Below, piece by piece: positions 17,027-26,528 of a stretch of 64,000 nucleotides of DNA. The notes under the pieces are model-generated. The model was not told the origin of the DNA. It worked only from the letters and a program-made list of their open reading frames with translations, and searched no databases. Within the stretch, counting starts at the first letter, position 1; each line of letters starts with the position of its first letter. A program made the translations under genes and the position numbers. This DNA comes from Bifidobacterium pseudolongum subsp. pseudolongum DSM 20099 (GTDB lineage Bacteria; Actinomycetota; Actinomycetes; Actinomycetales; Bifidobacteriaceae). Location of the stretch: the NCBI RefSeq assembly GCF_000771225.1, contig NZ_JDTZ01000008.1:24312-88311 (forward strand). Direction: 5' to 3'.

Positions 17027-18406
17027 TCACAGCCCGAGCTCGTCGGCCACGACCTGCGCCAGACGCGCGGTCACGGCGTCCGCCTGTTCCTGCGTGGCGG
17101 CCTCGGCCATGACGCGCACGAGCGGTTCGGTGCCGGAGGGGCGCAGCAGCACGCGGCCGGTGTCTCCGAGCAGATCCTCCTCGCGCGCGACGGCCGCGAG
17201 CACCGCCTCGTTGGTTTTTGCGGCCATCTTGTCCACGTTCGGCACGTTGATGAGCTGCTGCGGCAGCTGGGGGAAGTCCGCGGCGAGGCTCTTGAGGCTG
17301 CGCCCGGAATCGACGACCTCCTTGCACAGGGTGAGCGCGGTGAGCGTGCCGTCGCCTGTCGTGGCGAATTCGCGGTTGATGACGTGGCCGGACTGCTCGC
17401 CGCCGAGCGAGTAGTCGCCCTTGAGCATCTCCTCGAGCACATAGCGGTCGCCGACATTGGTCTGCACGGTGGTGATGCCCATCTCCTTGAGCGCGAGCTT
17501 GAGGCCGAGGTTGCTCATCACGGTCACGACGAGCGTGTTGTGGTTGAGCTTGCCTTCGCGTTGCTTGGCGCGCGCGAGGATGCCCATGATCTGGTCGCCG
17601 TTGACGAGTGTGCCGTCTTCGTCGACCGCAAGGCACCGGTCGGCGTCGCCGTCGAAGGCCACACCCAGATCGGCGTTCGACGCCTTGACCATCGCCTGCA
17701 GCTGCTCGGGGTGTGTGGATCCGGCGTTCTTGTTGATATTGTAGCCGTCCGGCGACGCGTTGATCACGACGACGTCCGCGCCCGCACGACGCAACGCCTC
17801 GGGCGCCACGACCGAGGTCGCGCCGTTCGCGCAGTCGGCCACGACGCGCAGGCCCTTGAGCGGCTTGGTCTGCGTGCCGTCAACGATCGGCGCAATGGTG
17901 GCCACGAGGTGATCGATGTACATGTTGGTCGCGGTGTTCGAGTCATGGCTCACACGGCCTACCCCCGCGCCGGTGGGGCGTTCCCAGTCCTGGCCGAGCA
18001 CGGCCTCGATCTCGTCCTCCTTGCTGTCGGGCAGTTTGAAGCCGCCGCGCGCGAAGAACTTGATGCCGTTGTCTGGCATCGGGTTGTGTGAGGCGGAGAT
18101 GACCGCGCCCATCTCCACGTTGAGCACGCTCGTCAGATACGCGACGCCGGGGGTGGGGATGATGCCCGCGTCGATGACGTCGAAACCGCCGGCCGACATG
18201 CCCGCGGCGAGCGCATTGGACAGGAAATCGCCGGAGACGCGCGTGTCACGGCCAATCAGCGCGCGGCGGCGGCCTGTCGGCTGATTGGATTTCGCTTCGT
18301 CACCGAGCACACGCACCGCCGCGTCCCCCAGATCGAGCGCCAACTGCGCGGTCAGATCACGGTTGGCAAGACCACGAACACCATCAGTTCCAAACATACG
18401 CGGCAT
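17027..18406 (-). CDS. glmM: Phosphoglucosamine mutase
   Basis: 459 residues. It converts glucosamine-6-phosphate to glucosamine-1-phosphate on the route to UDP-GlcNAc and peptidoglycan. Features are the N-terminal MFGTDGVRGLAN, catalytic phosphoserine Ser106 in VISASHNPMPDNGIKFF, the magnesium site AFDGDADR (about 253-260), sugar-binding GGEQSGH, and the C-terminal phosphate-binding RPSGTEPLVRVM. The length is standard. It is first in an apparent glmM-def operon. Confidence 0.96.
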   Translation of the reverse strand: MPRMFGTDGVRGLANRDLTAQLALDLGDAAVRVLGDEAKSNQPTGRRRALIGRDTRVSGDFLSNALAAGMSAGGFDVIDAGIIPTPGVAYLTSVLNVEMGAVISASHNPMPDNGIKFFARGGFKLPDSKEDEIEAVLGQDWERPTGAGVGRVSHDSNTATNMYIDHLVATIAPIVDGTQTKPLKGLRVVADCANGATSVVAPEALRRAGADVVVINASPDGYNINKNAGSTHPEQLQAMVKASNADLGVAFDGDADRCLAVDEDGTLVNGDQIMGILARAKQREGKLNHNTLVVTVMSNLGLKLALKEMGITTVQTNVGDRYVLEEMLKGDYSLGGEQSGHVINREFATTGDGTLTALTLCKEVVDSGRSLKSLAADFPQLPQQLINVPNVDKMAAKTNEAVLAAVAREEDLLGDTGRVLLRPSGTEPLVRVMAEAATQEQADAVTARLAQVVADELGL

Positions 18407-18524
18407 ATTGTCCTCACTTATGCATCAAACAGGCCCTGCCATACCATGCGGCCGGACCACACGTGCACGATTCTACTGCACCGTTCAGCCTTTGCGATGG
18501 CGAGCGAAACGGCGGTGGATGCAG

Positions 18525-18561
18525 TTGGGGCCTGTGTCGTCATGGACGGCACAGGCCCCAA
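18525..18561. terminator. Hairpin terminator downstream of pepN
   Basis: Perfect 12-bp arms TTGGGGCCTGTG (18525-18536) and its complement (18550-18561) enclose a 13-nt loop that itself can pair GTC with GAC. It lies 31 bp beyond the pepN stop on the minus strand. Confidence 0.7.
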
Positions 18562-18592
18562 CATCGGTAGCGCTTGTGACTATCGCCTTTCG

Positions 18593-21220
18593 TCACTCAT
18601 CGATGTCGTCGTTGAGCGAAGCATTGAAGTCGGCGACCATCTTGGTGCGGTGCGAGCTTTCCACGTTGGCGCTGATCAGGCGGCGCAGCGCATTGTCGGC
18701 ATCCGCATGCGAGGCGAGCCACTTGTCGCCCAGCTCGACGAGCGTTGCCGGATCCGCATAGCGCGGGTACAGGCCTTCGAGCAGCGCTTCGGCCATGTGG
18801 AAGGTCTTGTGGTTCCAGATCCATTCCGCGCTGTCGAAATACTCCTTGACATACGGCTCGGCGAGTTCCGGGCTCGGGGTCGAGGCGAACCCGCTGGCCA
18901 CCGATTCGAGCTGGCTGTTGGTGAGCACCTCATCGTGGAGCGCCTCGTTCCATGCCCATGCCTTCGCGTCGGCGGTCGCACGCGCCGCGCGCGCCGCAAG
19001 CGCGAACTCGCGGTTCTCGGTCGTGTCTTTCCTCTCGAGCTCCTGCTGGATGTCCTCTTCGTCGATCGCGTTGATCGACGAGAGGGCGCGCACAAGCGAC
19101 CAGCGGAAGTTGTTGTCGAGCTCAAGGCCTTCGAGCACGCGCGAACCACTGAGCAGGCCGCGCACGGTGTCCGCGAACGCGCTGTCACCTTCGACGCCGT
19201 ACGTCAGGTAGGCGCTGATGAGCTGGAACTGCATGTCCGAGCCGGCGGGTGCCTGCTTGGCCAGGTCGAGCAGCGCCTGCGCCGTGTGCTGTGCGATCGC
19301 GGCGCGCTTGGTGCGGTCGGTGTAGTGCCACACGGTCGTGGACAGGCACGCGAGCGCATAGCGGAACGTGGTGGACTCCGTCTCGGTGGAGAGCAGCTTG
19401 AGCGTCGTGCCGATGAAGTCGGAGGCGGCGAGCTCGCCGTCGCGCGTCATGTCCCACAGCGCGAGCCAGATCACGGCGCGGGCGAGCGCGTCGTCGAACC
19501 GGTACAGGTTCGCGGTGGCGAACGCGAGCGACTCGTCGTCGAAGCGCAGCTTCGTGTACGTCAGGTCGTCGTCGTTCGTGAGCAGGAACTGCGGGCGCGG
19601 CTTGCCTGCGGCCCCGGTGACGGTGGTCGCCTCACCAGCGACGTCGAGTTCGATGCGGTCGGTGCGCACGACCTTGCCGCTCTCCTCGTCCACGTTGTAG
19701 AAACCGACGGCGAGGCGGTGCTCGCGCAGCACGGGGTGGTCGGTGGGGGCGAACTGGTGCAGCGTGAGCTCGCTGATCGTGCCGTCCTGCGCGGTGTGCA
19801 GGTCGGTGGCGATCGTGTTGATGCCCGCCTGTTCGAGCCACTGCGCGCTCCACGTCTTGAGGTCGCGGCCCGACGTGCCTTCGAGCTCGGTGAGCAGGTC
19901 GTTGAGCGTCGCGTTCGAGTACGCGTGGCGGTACAGGTAGTGGTTGATGCCTTCGAAGAACTCGCTGCGCCCCACGTAGGCCACGAGCTGCTTCAGGACG
20001 GACGCGCCCTTGGCGTAGGTGATGCCGTCGAAGTTCACATAGGTGTCGTTGAGGTCGTTGATCGGCGCCACGATCGGGTGCGTGGTGCTCAGCTGGTCCT
20101 GGTTGAGCGCCCAGCTCTTCTCGCCCGAGCAGAACGTGGCCCATGCGTCGTGCCATTCGGTGGCTTCGGCGGTGGCGAGCGTGGAGGTGAACTCGGCGAA
20201 GGATTCGTTGAGCCACAGGTCGTTCCACCACTTCATCGTCACATAGTCGCCGAACCACATGTGCGCGAGCTCGTGCAGCACGGTCACGACGCGGCGTTCG
20301 GCGAGCGCGTCGGTCACCTTCGACGAGAAGACGTACGAGTCGCGGATCGTGACCATGCCGATGTTTTCCATGGCGCCGGCGTTGTATTCCGGCACGTAGA
20401 TCTGGTCGTACTTCGCGTACGGGTACGGCACGCCCCACGTCTTCGCGTAGAACGCGAAGCCCTTCTTCGTGATGTCGAACAGGTAGTCCACATCTTTCGC
20501 GAAGTCGTCTTTGAGCGACTGGCGGCAATACTGCGCCATAGGGATCGTGCGGCCGTCCTCATTCTGGTACGTGGTGCGCCATTCGGCGTACGGACCGGCG
20601 CAGATCGCCGTCAGGTACGAGCTCATCGTGGGCGTGGGCGCGAAGGTCCAGCGCTTGGCGTGCTCGGCGGGCTTGGTGCCGAGCGTGCCGTCGAGCGTCA
20701 TCTGGTCGGTGTCTTCGGTGCGTTCGACCGGCATGTTCGACGTGACGATCCACGAGCACGGCGCGAGCACGGAGAACGTGAAGACGGCCTTGAGGTCGGG
20801 CTGGTCGAAGACAGCGTAGACGCGGCGCGCGTCCGGCACTTCGAACTGCGAATACAGGTACACGTTGCCGTCAGAGGGGTCCACGCTGCGGTGCAGGCCC
20901 TCGCCGGTCGTCGAATAGCGGCACAGCGCGGTGACGACGACTTCGTTGCGCTCGCGCAGGTTGTTGAGGGCGATACGGCTGTCCGCGAACACTTCGCTCG
21001 GTTCCACGGATTCGCCGTTGACCGTGACCGCGGTCACTTCGTCGGCGATGAGGTCGAGGAACGTGCTCTCCCCCGCCTTGGCGCCGAATTGGATCGTGGA
21101 TGTGGAGACGAAGGTCGTGTCGCCCTGCGTCAGGTCCAGGTCCACACTGTACTGGATGGGGTATTGCACGATGGATTTGCGTTCTTCCGCTTCGACGCGG
21201 GTCAGATTCGCTCCCGGCAT
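18593..21220 (-). CDS. pepN: Aminopeptidase N (M1 zinc metallopeptidase)
   Basis: 875 residues. A cytosolic zinc aminopeptidase that cleaves N-terminal residues from peptides. The exopeptidase motif GAMEN is at 282-286; the zinc site HELAH is at 316-320, with the third ligand Glu339 in LWLNESFAEF. The N-terminal beta domain and the C-terminal ERAP1-like helical domain (from about 520) account for the length, which is normal for actinobacterial PepN. No signal peptide is present. It appears monocistronic, between the rnj terminator and its own hairpin. With PepC and the S10 enzyme it makes the third general peptidase within 12 kb. Confidence 0.96.
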   Translation of the reverse strand: MPGANLTRVEAEERKSIVQYPIQYSVDLDLTQGDTTFVSTSTIQFGAKAGESTFLDLIADEVTAVTVNGESVEPSEVFADSRIALNNLRERNEVVVTALCRYSTTGEGLHRSVDPSDGNVYLYSQFEVPDARRVYAVFDQPDLKAVFTFSVLAPCSWIVTSNMPVERTEDTDQMTLDGTLGTKPAEHAKRWTFAPTPTMSSYLTAICAGPYAEWRTTYQNEDGRTIPMAQYCRQSLKDDFAKDVDYLFDITKKGFAFYAKTWGVPYPYAKYDQIYVPEYNAGAMENIGMVTIRDSYVFSSKVTDALAERRVVTVLHELAHMWFGDYVTMKWWNDLWLNESFAEFTSTLATAEATEWHDAWATFCSGEKSWALNQDQLSTTHPIVAPINDLNDTYVNFDGITYAKGASVLKQLVAYVGRSEFFEGINHYLYRHAYSNATLNDLLTELEGTSGRDLKTWSAQWLEQAGINTIATDLHTAQDGTISELTLHQFAPTDHPVLREHRLAVGFYNVDEESGKVVRTDRIELDVAGEATTVTGAAGKPRPQFLLTNDDDLTYTKLRFDDESLAFATANLYRFDDALARAVIWLALWDMTRDGELAASDFIGTTLKLLSTETESTTFRYALACLSTTVWHYTDRTKRAAIAQHTAQALLDLAKQAPAGSDMQFQLISAYLTYGVEGDSAFADTVRGLLSGSRVLEGLELDNNFRWSLVRALSSINAIDEEDIQQELERKDTTENREFALAARAARATADAKAWAWNEALHDEVLTNSQLESVASGFASTPSPELAEPYVKEYFDSAEWIWNHKTFHMAEALLEGLYPRYADPATLVELGDKWLASHADADNALRRLISANVESSHRTKMVADFNASLNDDIDE

Positions 21221-21293
21221 GGTTGGCTCCTCACTGTCTTGGTGTCTTCTGTTCTGGTTCCGGATGTTCTGTGTGATGATGGTGTACGCAATG

Positions 21294-21332
21294 CACCGGC
21301 GCGCACGGTTGAACGACCTATGCGCGCCGGTG
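21294..21332. terminator. Hairpin terminator downstream of rnj
   Basis: Perfect 12-bp arms CACCGGCGCGCA (21294-21305) and TGCGCGCCGGTG (21321-21332) around a 15-nt loop, 8 bp past the RNase J stop. No U-tract. Confidence 0.7.
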
Positions 21333-21340
21333 TGCCGCCC

Positions 21341-23269
21341 TCACTTGGCGTAGGTTTCCATGGCGTCCATGTCGACTGCGATATCCGCAACGACGGGCAC
21401 GATCATCGGCTTGCGGTGCAGTTCGCGCGCCACCCAACTGCCGAGTGTGCGCCGCATGATCTGCTGCAGCCTGTGCACGTCCTTCGTGCCGCCCATCATC
21501 GCGTCCTGCAACTGCTCGATGATCTGGTGGCGCACCTTCTCGAACGACTTCTCGTCTTCCGCAACGGCGTTGAGATATACCTTGGGCCCGGAGACGACGT
21601 CCTTGGCGTCGGTGTCGACGACCGCAAAGCACGAGACGAAGCCTTCGGATCCGAGGATGCGGCGCTTTTCCAGCTCGTCATCGGTCAGTTCGCCGACCGA
21701 GTCGCCATCCACGTAGATGTACCCGCAGGGCACAGAGCCGACGATCGCCGCCTTGCCATGGTAGAGGTCGACCACGTCGCCGTCTTCGGCGAGCACGACG
21801 TTCTCCGGTTCGATGCCCGTTTTGACGGCGATCAGGCCGTTGGCCACCAAGTGGCGGTTCTCGCCGTGGATCGGCATCGCGTTCTTCGGCTTGACGATGT
21901 TGTACATGTACAGCAACTCGCCCTCGTTGCAATGGCCCGAGACGTGCACCGCCGCATTGTCGCGGTTGACGACGCGCGCGCCGAGCTGCACGAGCTTGTT
22001 GATCACCTTGTACACGCCGTGCTCGTTGCCGGGGATGAGCGAACTCGCGAGGATCACCGTGTCGAACTCGTTGATCGTGATGTCACGGTGGTTGCCGTCG
22101 GCGATGCGGCCGAGCGCGGCCATCGGCTCGCCCTGCGAACCGGTGCACATGTACACGAGCTTGTTGTCGGGGTAATCCTTGGCCTTCTTCAGGTCGATCA
22201 CCGTGTCCTCCGGCAGGTGCAGGTAGCCCAGGTCGGCGGCGATGGCCATGTTGCGCACCATCGAACGGCCGACGAACACGACTTTGCGGCCGTACTTGTG
22301 CGCGGCGTCCACCACCTGCTGCACGCGGTGCACATGGCTCGAGAAGCTCGCCACGATGATCTTGCGCGTGGCGGTGGCGAACACCTGGTCGAGCGCCGGG
22401 CCGATCGAGGTCTCGGGCTTGACGAAGCCGGGCACTTCGGCGTTCGTCGAATCCATCATGAGCAGATCGACGCCCTGTTCGCCAAGCTTGCCGAACTCCA
22501 CCAGATCGGTGACGCGGTGGTCGAGCGGCAGCTGGTCGAGTTTGATGTCGCCGGTGTCGATGAGCGAGCCGGCGGGCGTGCGCACGCACACGGCGAGCGC
22601 GTCGGGGATCGAATGGGTCACCGTCACGAATTCGAGGTTGAACGGGCCCACCTTGAGCTTGTCGCGGCCTTCGACCTGGATTGTCTCCGGTTCGATGTGG
22701 TGCTCCTTGCACTTGGCCTCCACAAAGCCCAGCGTGAGCTTGGAGCCGATGAGCGGGATGTCCTTGCGCAGTTTGAGCAGGTAGGGCACGCCGCCGATGT
22801 GGTCTTCGTGGCCGTGCGTGAGCACGAGCGCATCCACCTTGTCGAGGCGGTCCTTGATGTAGTTGAAGTCGGGCAGAATCAGGTCGACGCCCGGCTGCTC
22901 CTCTTCGGGGAAGAGCACGCCGCAGTCGATGAGCAGAATGTGGCCGTTGTATTCGATCACGTTCATGTTGCGGCCGATTTCGCCAAGGCCACCGAGCGGC
23001 ACGATGCGCATCGAGCCCTTGCGGTACTTCGGCGGGGCGATGCGGTTGGTGTCGTTGGTGTCCGACGTGGCGAGCTTCTTGCCCTTGGCGGCGTTTTCGC
23101 CGTACTGCGGCGTGGTGTTGGCGCCCTTGCCGGCGCGCTTGCGCGTGGCGGTTGCCTTGGCACCCGACTTGGCCATCTTCGCGGTGGTCTTGGCGCTTGC
23201 CTTGGCGGCCGTCTTCTTCTTCGATCCGCGCACGTGTTTGCGCGGCGTTTGTTCTTGTGTTTCTGTCAT
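21341..23269 (-). CDS. rnj: Ribonuclease J
   Basis: 642 residues. It is a metallo-beta-lactamase/beta-CASP nuclease with 5'-3' exonuclease and endonuclease activity in RNA decay and rRNA maturation. The metal motif THGHEDHIGG (residues 151-160) is intact, followed by beta-CASP segments such as SQGEPMAAL and GHCNEGELLYM. The first 80 residues are a Lys/Ala/Thr-rich basic extension, common in actinobacterial RNase J and likely disordered and RNA-binding. It lies 85 bp downstream of dapA on the same strand, with a hairpin in the gap, so it probably has its own promoter or is read through. Confidence 0.93.
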   Translation of the reverse strand: MTETQEQTPRKHVRGSKKKTAAKASAKTTAKMAKSGAKATATRKRAGKGANTTPQYGENAAKGKKLATSDTNDTNRIAPPKYRKGSMRIVPLGGLGEIGRNMNVIEYNGHILLIDCGVLFPEEEQPGVDLILPDFNYIKDRLDKVDALVLTHGHEDHIGGVPYLLKLRKDIPLIGSKLTLGFVEAKCKEHHIEPETIQVEGRDKLKVGPFNLEFVTVTHSIPDALAVCVRTPAGSLIDTGDIKLDQLPLDHRVTDLVEFGKLGEQGVDLLMMDSTNAEVPGFVKPETSIGPALDQVFATATRKIIVASFSSHVHRVQQVVDAAHKYGRKVVFVGRSMVRNMAIAADLGYLHLPEDTVIDLKKAKDYPDNKLVYMCTGSQGEPMAALGRIADGNHRDITINEFDTVILASSLIPGNEHGVYKVINKLVQLGARVVNRDNAAVHVSGHCNEGELLYMYNIVKPKNAMPIHGENRHLVANGLIAVKTGIEPENVVLAEDGDVVDLYHGKAAIVGSVPCGYIYVDGDSVGELTDDELEKRRILGSEGFVSCFAVVDTDAKDVVSGPKVYLNAVAEDEKSFEKVRHQIIEQLQDAMMGGTKDVHRLQQIMRRTLGSWVARELHRKPMIVPVVADIAVDMDAMETYAK

Positions 23270-23292
23270 GGTGTTTCGTTTTCTTCAATAAG

Positions 23293-23316
23293 TGCCGTCC
23301 GCCTGTGCGGACGGCA
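23293..23316. terminator. Hairpin between dapA and rnj
   Basis: Perfect 10-bp arms TGCCGTCCGC / GCGGACGGCA around the 4-nt loop CTGT. It ends the dapA transcript or acts as an attenuator or processing site in front of rnj. Confidence 0.65.
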
Positions 23317-23354
23317 AGGAACCAGGTTGGCCGCGGGCGCGCACGGCCGTGGCG

Positions 23355-24260
23355 TCACAGCAGTCCGGACGCTTCGAGCCCCGCCTTGACCACGCCGATC
23401 TGCTCGGCGCTCGGGCCCACATTCGGCAGACGCATCTCGGTGCATTCGAGCAGACCGCGCACGTTGAGCGCCGCCTTGGCCATCACGGCCTGGAAGCCGG
23501 TGCCGTTCATCGCGTCGATCGCGGGGGCGATGCGGTTGGCGAGCGCCTGGGCGCGGTGCACATCGCCGCGGTCGAAGGCGTTGGCCAGATCGCGCAGCGG
23601 GCCGGCGGCGGCATGGGCCACGACCGAGATGATGCCGACGGCGCCGATCGAGAGGAACGGCAGGAAGAGCGCGTCGTCGCCCGAATACCATGTGAGGCCG
23701 GTTTCGAGACGTTTGCGCACGGCGCCGGCGATGTCACCGGTCGCGTCCTTGACGGCGCACACATGGTCGAGTTCGGAGATGTGGCAGTAGGTGTCGAGCG
23801 AGATGCGCACGCCGGTGCGCCCGGGCACGTCGTAGACGATGATCGGCTTGTCCGCCGACTCGTTGACGGCGCGGTAATGGTAGAAAATCCCCTGCTGTGA
23901 GGGGCGCGAGTAGTACGGGCAGACGACGAGCACCGCGTCGGCGCCCGCTTCCTGCGTCTGCTCGACCATGCGCACGGTGTGCGCGGTGTCGTTGGAACCG
24001 GCGCCGGAGATGACCGGCACATCCACTGCATCCTTGACGGCGCGCACCAGTTCGACTTTCTCGTCCATGTGCGTGGTGGGCGATTCACCGGTCGTGCCGT
24101 TGACGACGATGCCGTCCGCGCCGTCGGCCACCAGCTGGCGCGCGATCGTCTGCGCGGCGCGGTAATCCACCGCCCCGTCGGACTTCATCGGGGTGACCAT
24201 TGCGGGCAGGATGCGCCCGAAGGGGGCTGGGTCAAGAAGGTGCATGGTTCCGTCAGTCAT
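23355..24260 (-). CDS. dapA: 4-hydroxy-tetrahydrodipicolinate synthase
   Basis: 301 residues. It condenses pyruvate with aspartate semialdehyde, the first step of the diaminopimelate/lysine branch. The (beta/alpha)8 barrel shows GTTGESPT (55-62), Tyr143 in IVYDVPGRTG and the Schiff-base Lys171 in CAVKDATGD. The length is standard. It sits directly downstream of dapB but is separated by 115 bp with an inverted repeat, so the two are adjacent rather than strictly coupled. Confidence 0.96.
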   Translation of the reverse strand: MTDGTMHLLDPAPFGRILPAMVTPMKSDGAVDYRAAQTIARQLVADGADGIVVNGTTGESPTTHMDEKVELVRAVKDAVDVPVISGAGSNDTAHTVRMVEQTQEAGADAVLVVCPYYSRPSQQGIFYHYRAVNESADKPIIVYDVPGRTGVRISLDTYCHISELDHVCAVKDATGDIAGAVRKRLETGLTWYSGDDALFLPFLSIGAVGIISVVAHAAAGPLRDLANAFDRGDVHRAQALANRIAPAIDAMNGTGFQAVMAKAALNVRGLLECTEMRLPNVGPSAEQIGVVKAGLEASGLL

Positions 24261-24318
24261 ACGTGCAACGGTACTGTTGGGTTAGGACGCCGAAAACGTC
24301 TCTTCAGCGTTGGGGAAA

Positions 24319-24355
24319 GTGCGCAAGTTGAGCGTATGCGCATCAACTTACGCAC
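24319..24355. terminator. Inverted repeat downstream of dapB
   Basis: GTGCGCAAGTTGA (24319-24331) pairs with TCAACTTACGCAC (24343-24355) with one mismatch. On the minus strand it lies 20 bp beyond the dapB stop and is followed by TTTCCCC. It may terminate dapB or regulate dapA. Confidence 0.55.
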
Positions 24356-24375
24356 CGGTGCGGAGCACGGATCGA

Positions 24376-25128
24376 TCACAGGTCGAGGAACTTGTCGAGC
24401 CCGACCGTCAGGCCCGGGTGGCCGGCGCCCTCCACATTGCGCACGGCGAGCAGCACGCCGGGCATGAACGAGATGCGGTCGAAGCTGTCGGCGCGGATCG
24501 TGAGCTGTTCGCCGGCGTTGCCGAACAGCACCTCTTCGTGCGCGTTGAGGCCGCGCAGGCGCACGGCGTGCACATGCACACCGTCGATGACCTGGCCACG
24601 CGAGCCGCCGTCGGTCTCAGTCGCGTCGGGCACCGGGCCCAGACCGGCCGCGGCGCGCGCCTCGGCGATGCCCTGCGCGGTGTGGATCGCGGTGCCGCTC
24701 GGCGCGTCCACCTTGTTCGGGTGGTGCAATTCCACGACCTCGGCGGATTCGAAATACGGGGCGGCCACGCGCGCGAAGTGGTCGGCGAGCACGGCGGAGA
24801 TCGCGAAGTTCGGCGCGATGAACACGCTCTGGTCCGGGTTGCCGGCTTCGGTGAGCGCCGCCGAGACCTGGTTGAGCTTGTCTTCGGTCCAGCCCGTGGT
24901 GCCGACGACGACGTTGACGCCCTGCTTGACGAGCGCGAGCACATTGCCGAGCGCGACCGACGGCACGGTGAACTCGACGACGACGTCGGTGTTCTGCGGG
25001 CTGATCGCCGTCAGGTCGTCGCCCGCGTCAAGCGCGAGCGCGAGCTGCATGTCCGCGGCGCCTTCCACCGCGGCCACGACGTGCGATCCCATGCGGCCCT
25101 TGGCCCCTACCACCGAAACTCGAATCAT
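24376..25128 (-). CDS. dapB: 4-hydroxy-tetrahydrodipicolinate reductase
   Basis: 250 residues. It reduces the DapA product with NAD(P)H towards diaminopimelate and lysine. The nucleotide fold starts VSVVGAKGRMG (5-14), followed by VEFTVPS, VVGTTGW and APNFAISAV. The catalytic HHPNKVDAPSGTA segment (135-147) and TDGGSRGQ are intact. The start is the ATG at 25128, which shares its bases with the stop of the upstream MFS gene (ATGA overlap), with GAAAGG as ribosome site. The coupling to a transporter gene is unusual for dapB. Confidence 0.96.
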   Translation of the reverse strand: MIRVSVVGAKGRMGSHVVAAVEGAADMQLALALDAGDDLTAISPQNTDVVVEFTVPSVALGNVLALVKQGVNVVVGTTGWTEDKLNQVSAALTEAGNPDQSVFIAPNFAISAVLADHFARVAAPYFESAEVVELHHPNKVDAPSGTAIHTAQGIAEARAAAGLGPVPDATETDGGSRGQVIDGVHVHAVRLRGLNAHEEVLFGNAGEQLTIRADSFDRISFMPGVLLAVRNVEGAGHPGLTVGLDKFLDL

Positions 25129-26528
25129 GATGCATGCCTTTCTGTTGTATGCGTGGGTGCGTCTTGTTCCACGTCCAGTGTAGCGGTCTTGCGCGTGAAG
25201 ACCCACCAGCCAAGCAAGGCGAAGGGGATCGCGGCGGCCGTGTAGACCCACGTCATCATGACGCCGGCGTGGGCGTCGATATGGTCGAGGATCATGCCGC
25301 CAAGCAGCGAACCGAGCGAGGCGCCGATCTGGCCGGCGGTCGTGAGCCACGAAAGGCCTTCGGTGAGCGACTGCTCCGGCACCGTCTCCTTGACGATGAG
25401 GTTGCCGGTGGCGAACAGCGGCGAGACGACAAGGCCCGACAGCAGTTCGACGGCACCGAGCACGAAGTAGTTGTCCATCGTCCAGCGCATGCACGCGAAG
25501 CCGACGGCGAGGATCGCCAGGCACACAATCATGCGGCGCCAATGCGGGTCGCGGTGCTGGCGCGAGCCGAAGTACAGCGCGCCGATGCACGAGCCGACGG
25601 CGATCATCGCGAGCTGCAGGCCCAGGAACCGGTCGAGATGGTCGTGTTCCATCGCCGCCGTGATCGAGACGTCGAATGTCGTGAAACTCATGTTGAAGCA
25701 GATGAATGTGAGCATGAGCGGCAGGATGCCTGCGTACAGCAGCACGTTGCGCGTCGCCTTGCGCGACGGCGCGGCGAGCGAGTTGCGTTTGCGCAAGGTG
25801 TCCTGCGGCGCTGCGCCCTGCCGCGCGCCGGCGTCGAATTCGCCGCGCGCGAGGCGCAGCTCCATGTCGTTGGCAGCAACCGGGGTCGTTTCCACGGTGC
25901 GCAGCACGGGCGGTTCGGAACGTTTGAGCGAGAAGAAGACCGTGCCGCCGAGCGCGCACGCGGCGGTCGGCACGAACAGCTGCGAGACCGGATGCACCGA
26001 CGTGGCGAGCGTGGCCGCGAGGATCGGCCCGAAGATGAACACGATCTCGTCGATCGCCGATTCGAGCGCGTACGCCGTGTTGAGCAGGTCCATGTTGCCG
26101 GTGCGTTCGAGCAGGTACGTCCAGCGTGTGCGCACGAGCGCGCCGAACGAAAACTGTGTGGCGCCCATGACAAGCGCGAGCACGAACAGCAGCGGGATCG
26201 GCACGCGTGCGAGCGCGCTGAACGCGAACACGAGCATCGCCACGACCTGCACGGTGAGCGCCACACGGCCCACCTTGCGTTGGCCGAAACGGTCGAACAG
26301 GCGCGCGTAGAACGGCGTGACGGCGGCGACGGCGAGGATGTACGCGCCGCTCATCGAACCGGCGACCGTCCAGTTGTCGTACAGGTGGTTGAGCGCGAGC
26401 ACGATGCCCAGGCTCATCATGCTCATCGGCAGGCGCGCGAGGGCCGCTGCCGCGCAGAACGCCTTGGCGCCGGGCAGCGTGAACATGCGCGCGTACGGCG
26501 AACGTTTCGCTGTGGCTGTCGCACTCAT
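25125..26528 (-). CDS. MFS transporter
   Basis: 467 residues with about 12 hydrophobic segments. The loop between helices 2 and 3, RLFDRFGQRKVGR, matches the MFS signature loop. A central hydrophilic stretch (about 210-260, ARGEFDAGARQGAAPQD) is the usual cytoplasmic loop between helices 6 and 7. The pattern is that of drug/metabolite efflux MFS proteins, but no substrate is evident. Its start overlaps the upstream GNAT stop by ATGA and its stop overlaps dapB by ATGA, so three proteins should be made together. Confidence 0.85.
   Translation of the reverse strand: MSATATAKRSPYARMFTLPGAKAFCAAAALARLPMSMMSLGIVLALNHLYDNWTVAGSMSGAYILAVAAVTPFYARLFDRFGQRKVGRVALTVQVVAMLVFAFSALARVPIPLLFVLALVMGATQFSFGALVRTRWTYLLERTGNMDLLNTAYALESAIDEIVFIFGPILAATLATSVHPVSQLFVPTAACALGGTVFFSLKRSEPPVLRTVETTPVAANDMELRLARGEFDAGARQGAAPQDTLRKRNSLAAPSRKATRNVLLYAGILPLMLTFICFNMSFTTFDVSITAAMEHDHLDRFLGLQLAMIAVGSCIGALYFGSRQHRDPHWRRMIVCLAILAVGFACMRWTMDNYFVLGAVELLSGLVVSPLFATGNLIVKETVPEQSLTEGLSWLTTAGQIGASLGSLLGGMILDHIDAHAGVMMTWVYTAAAIPFALLGWWVFTRKTATLDVEQDAPTHTTERHAS

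Noticed and set aside
18446..23389. 1647-codon open frame on the plus strand
   Set aside because: It is antisense to pepN and rnj, both of which have complete catalytic motifs. Its translation is a repetitive His/Arg/Val/Glu-rich string, the mark of a shadow frame in GC-rich DNA.
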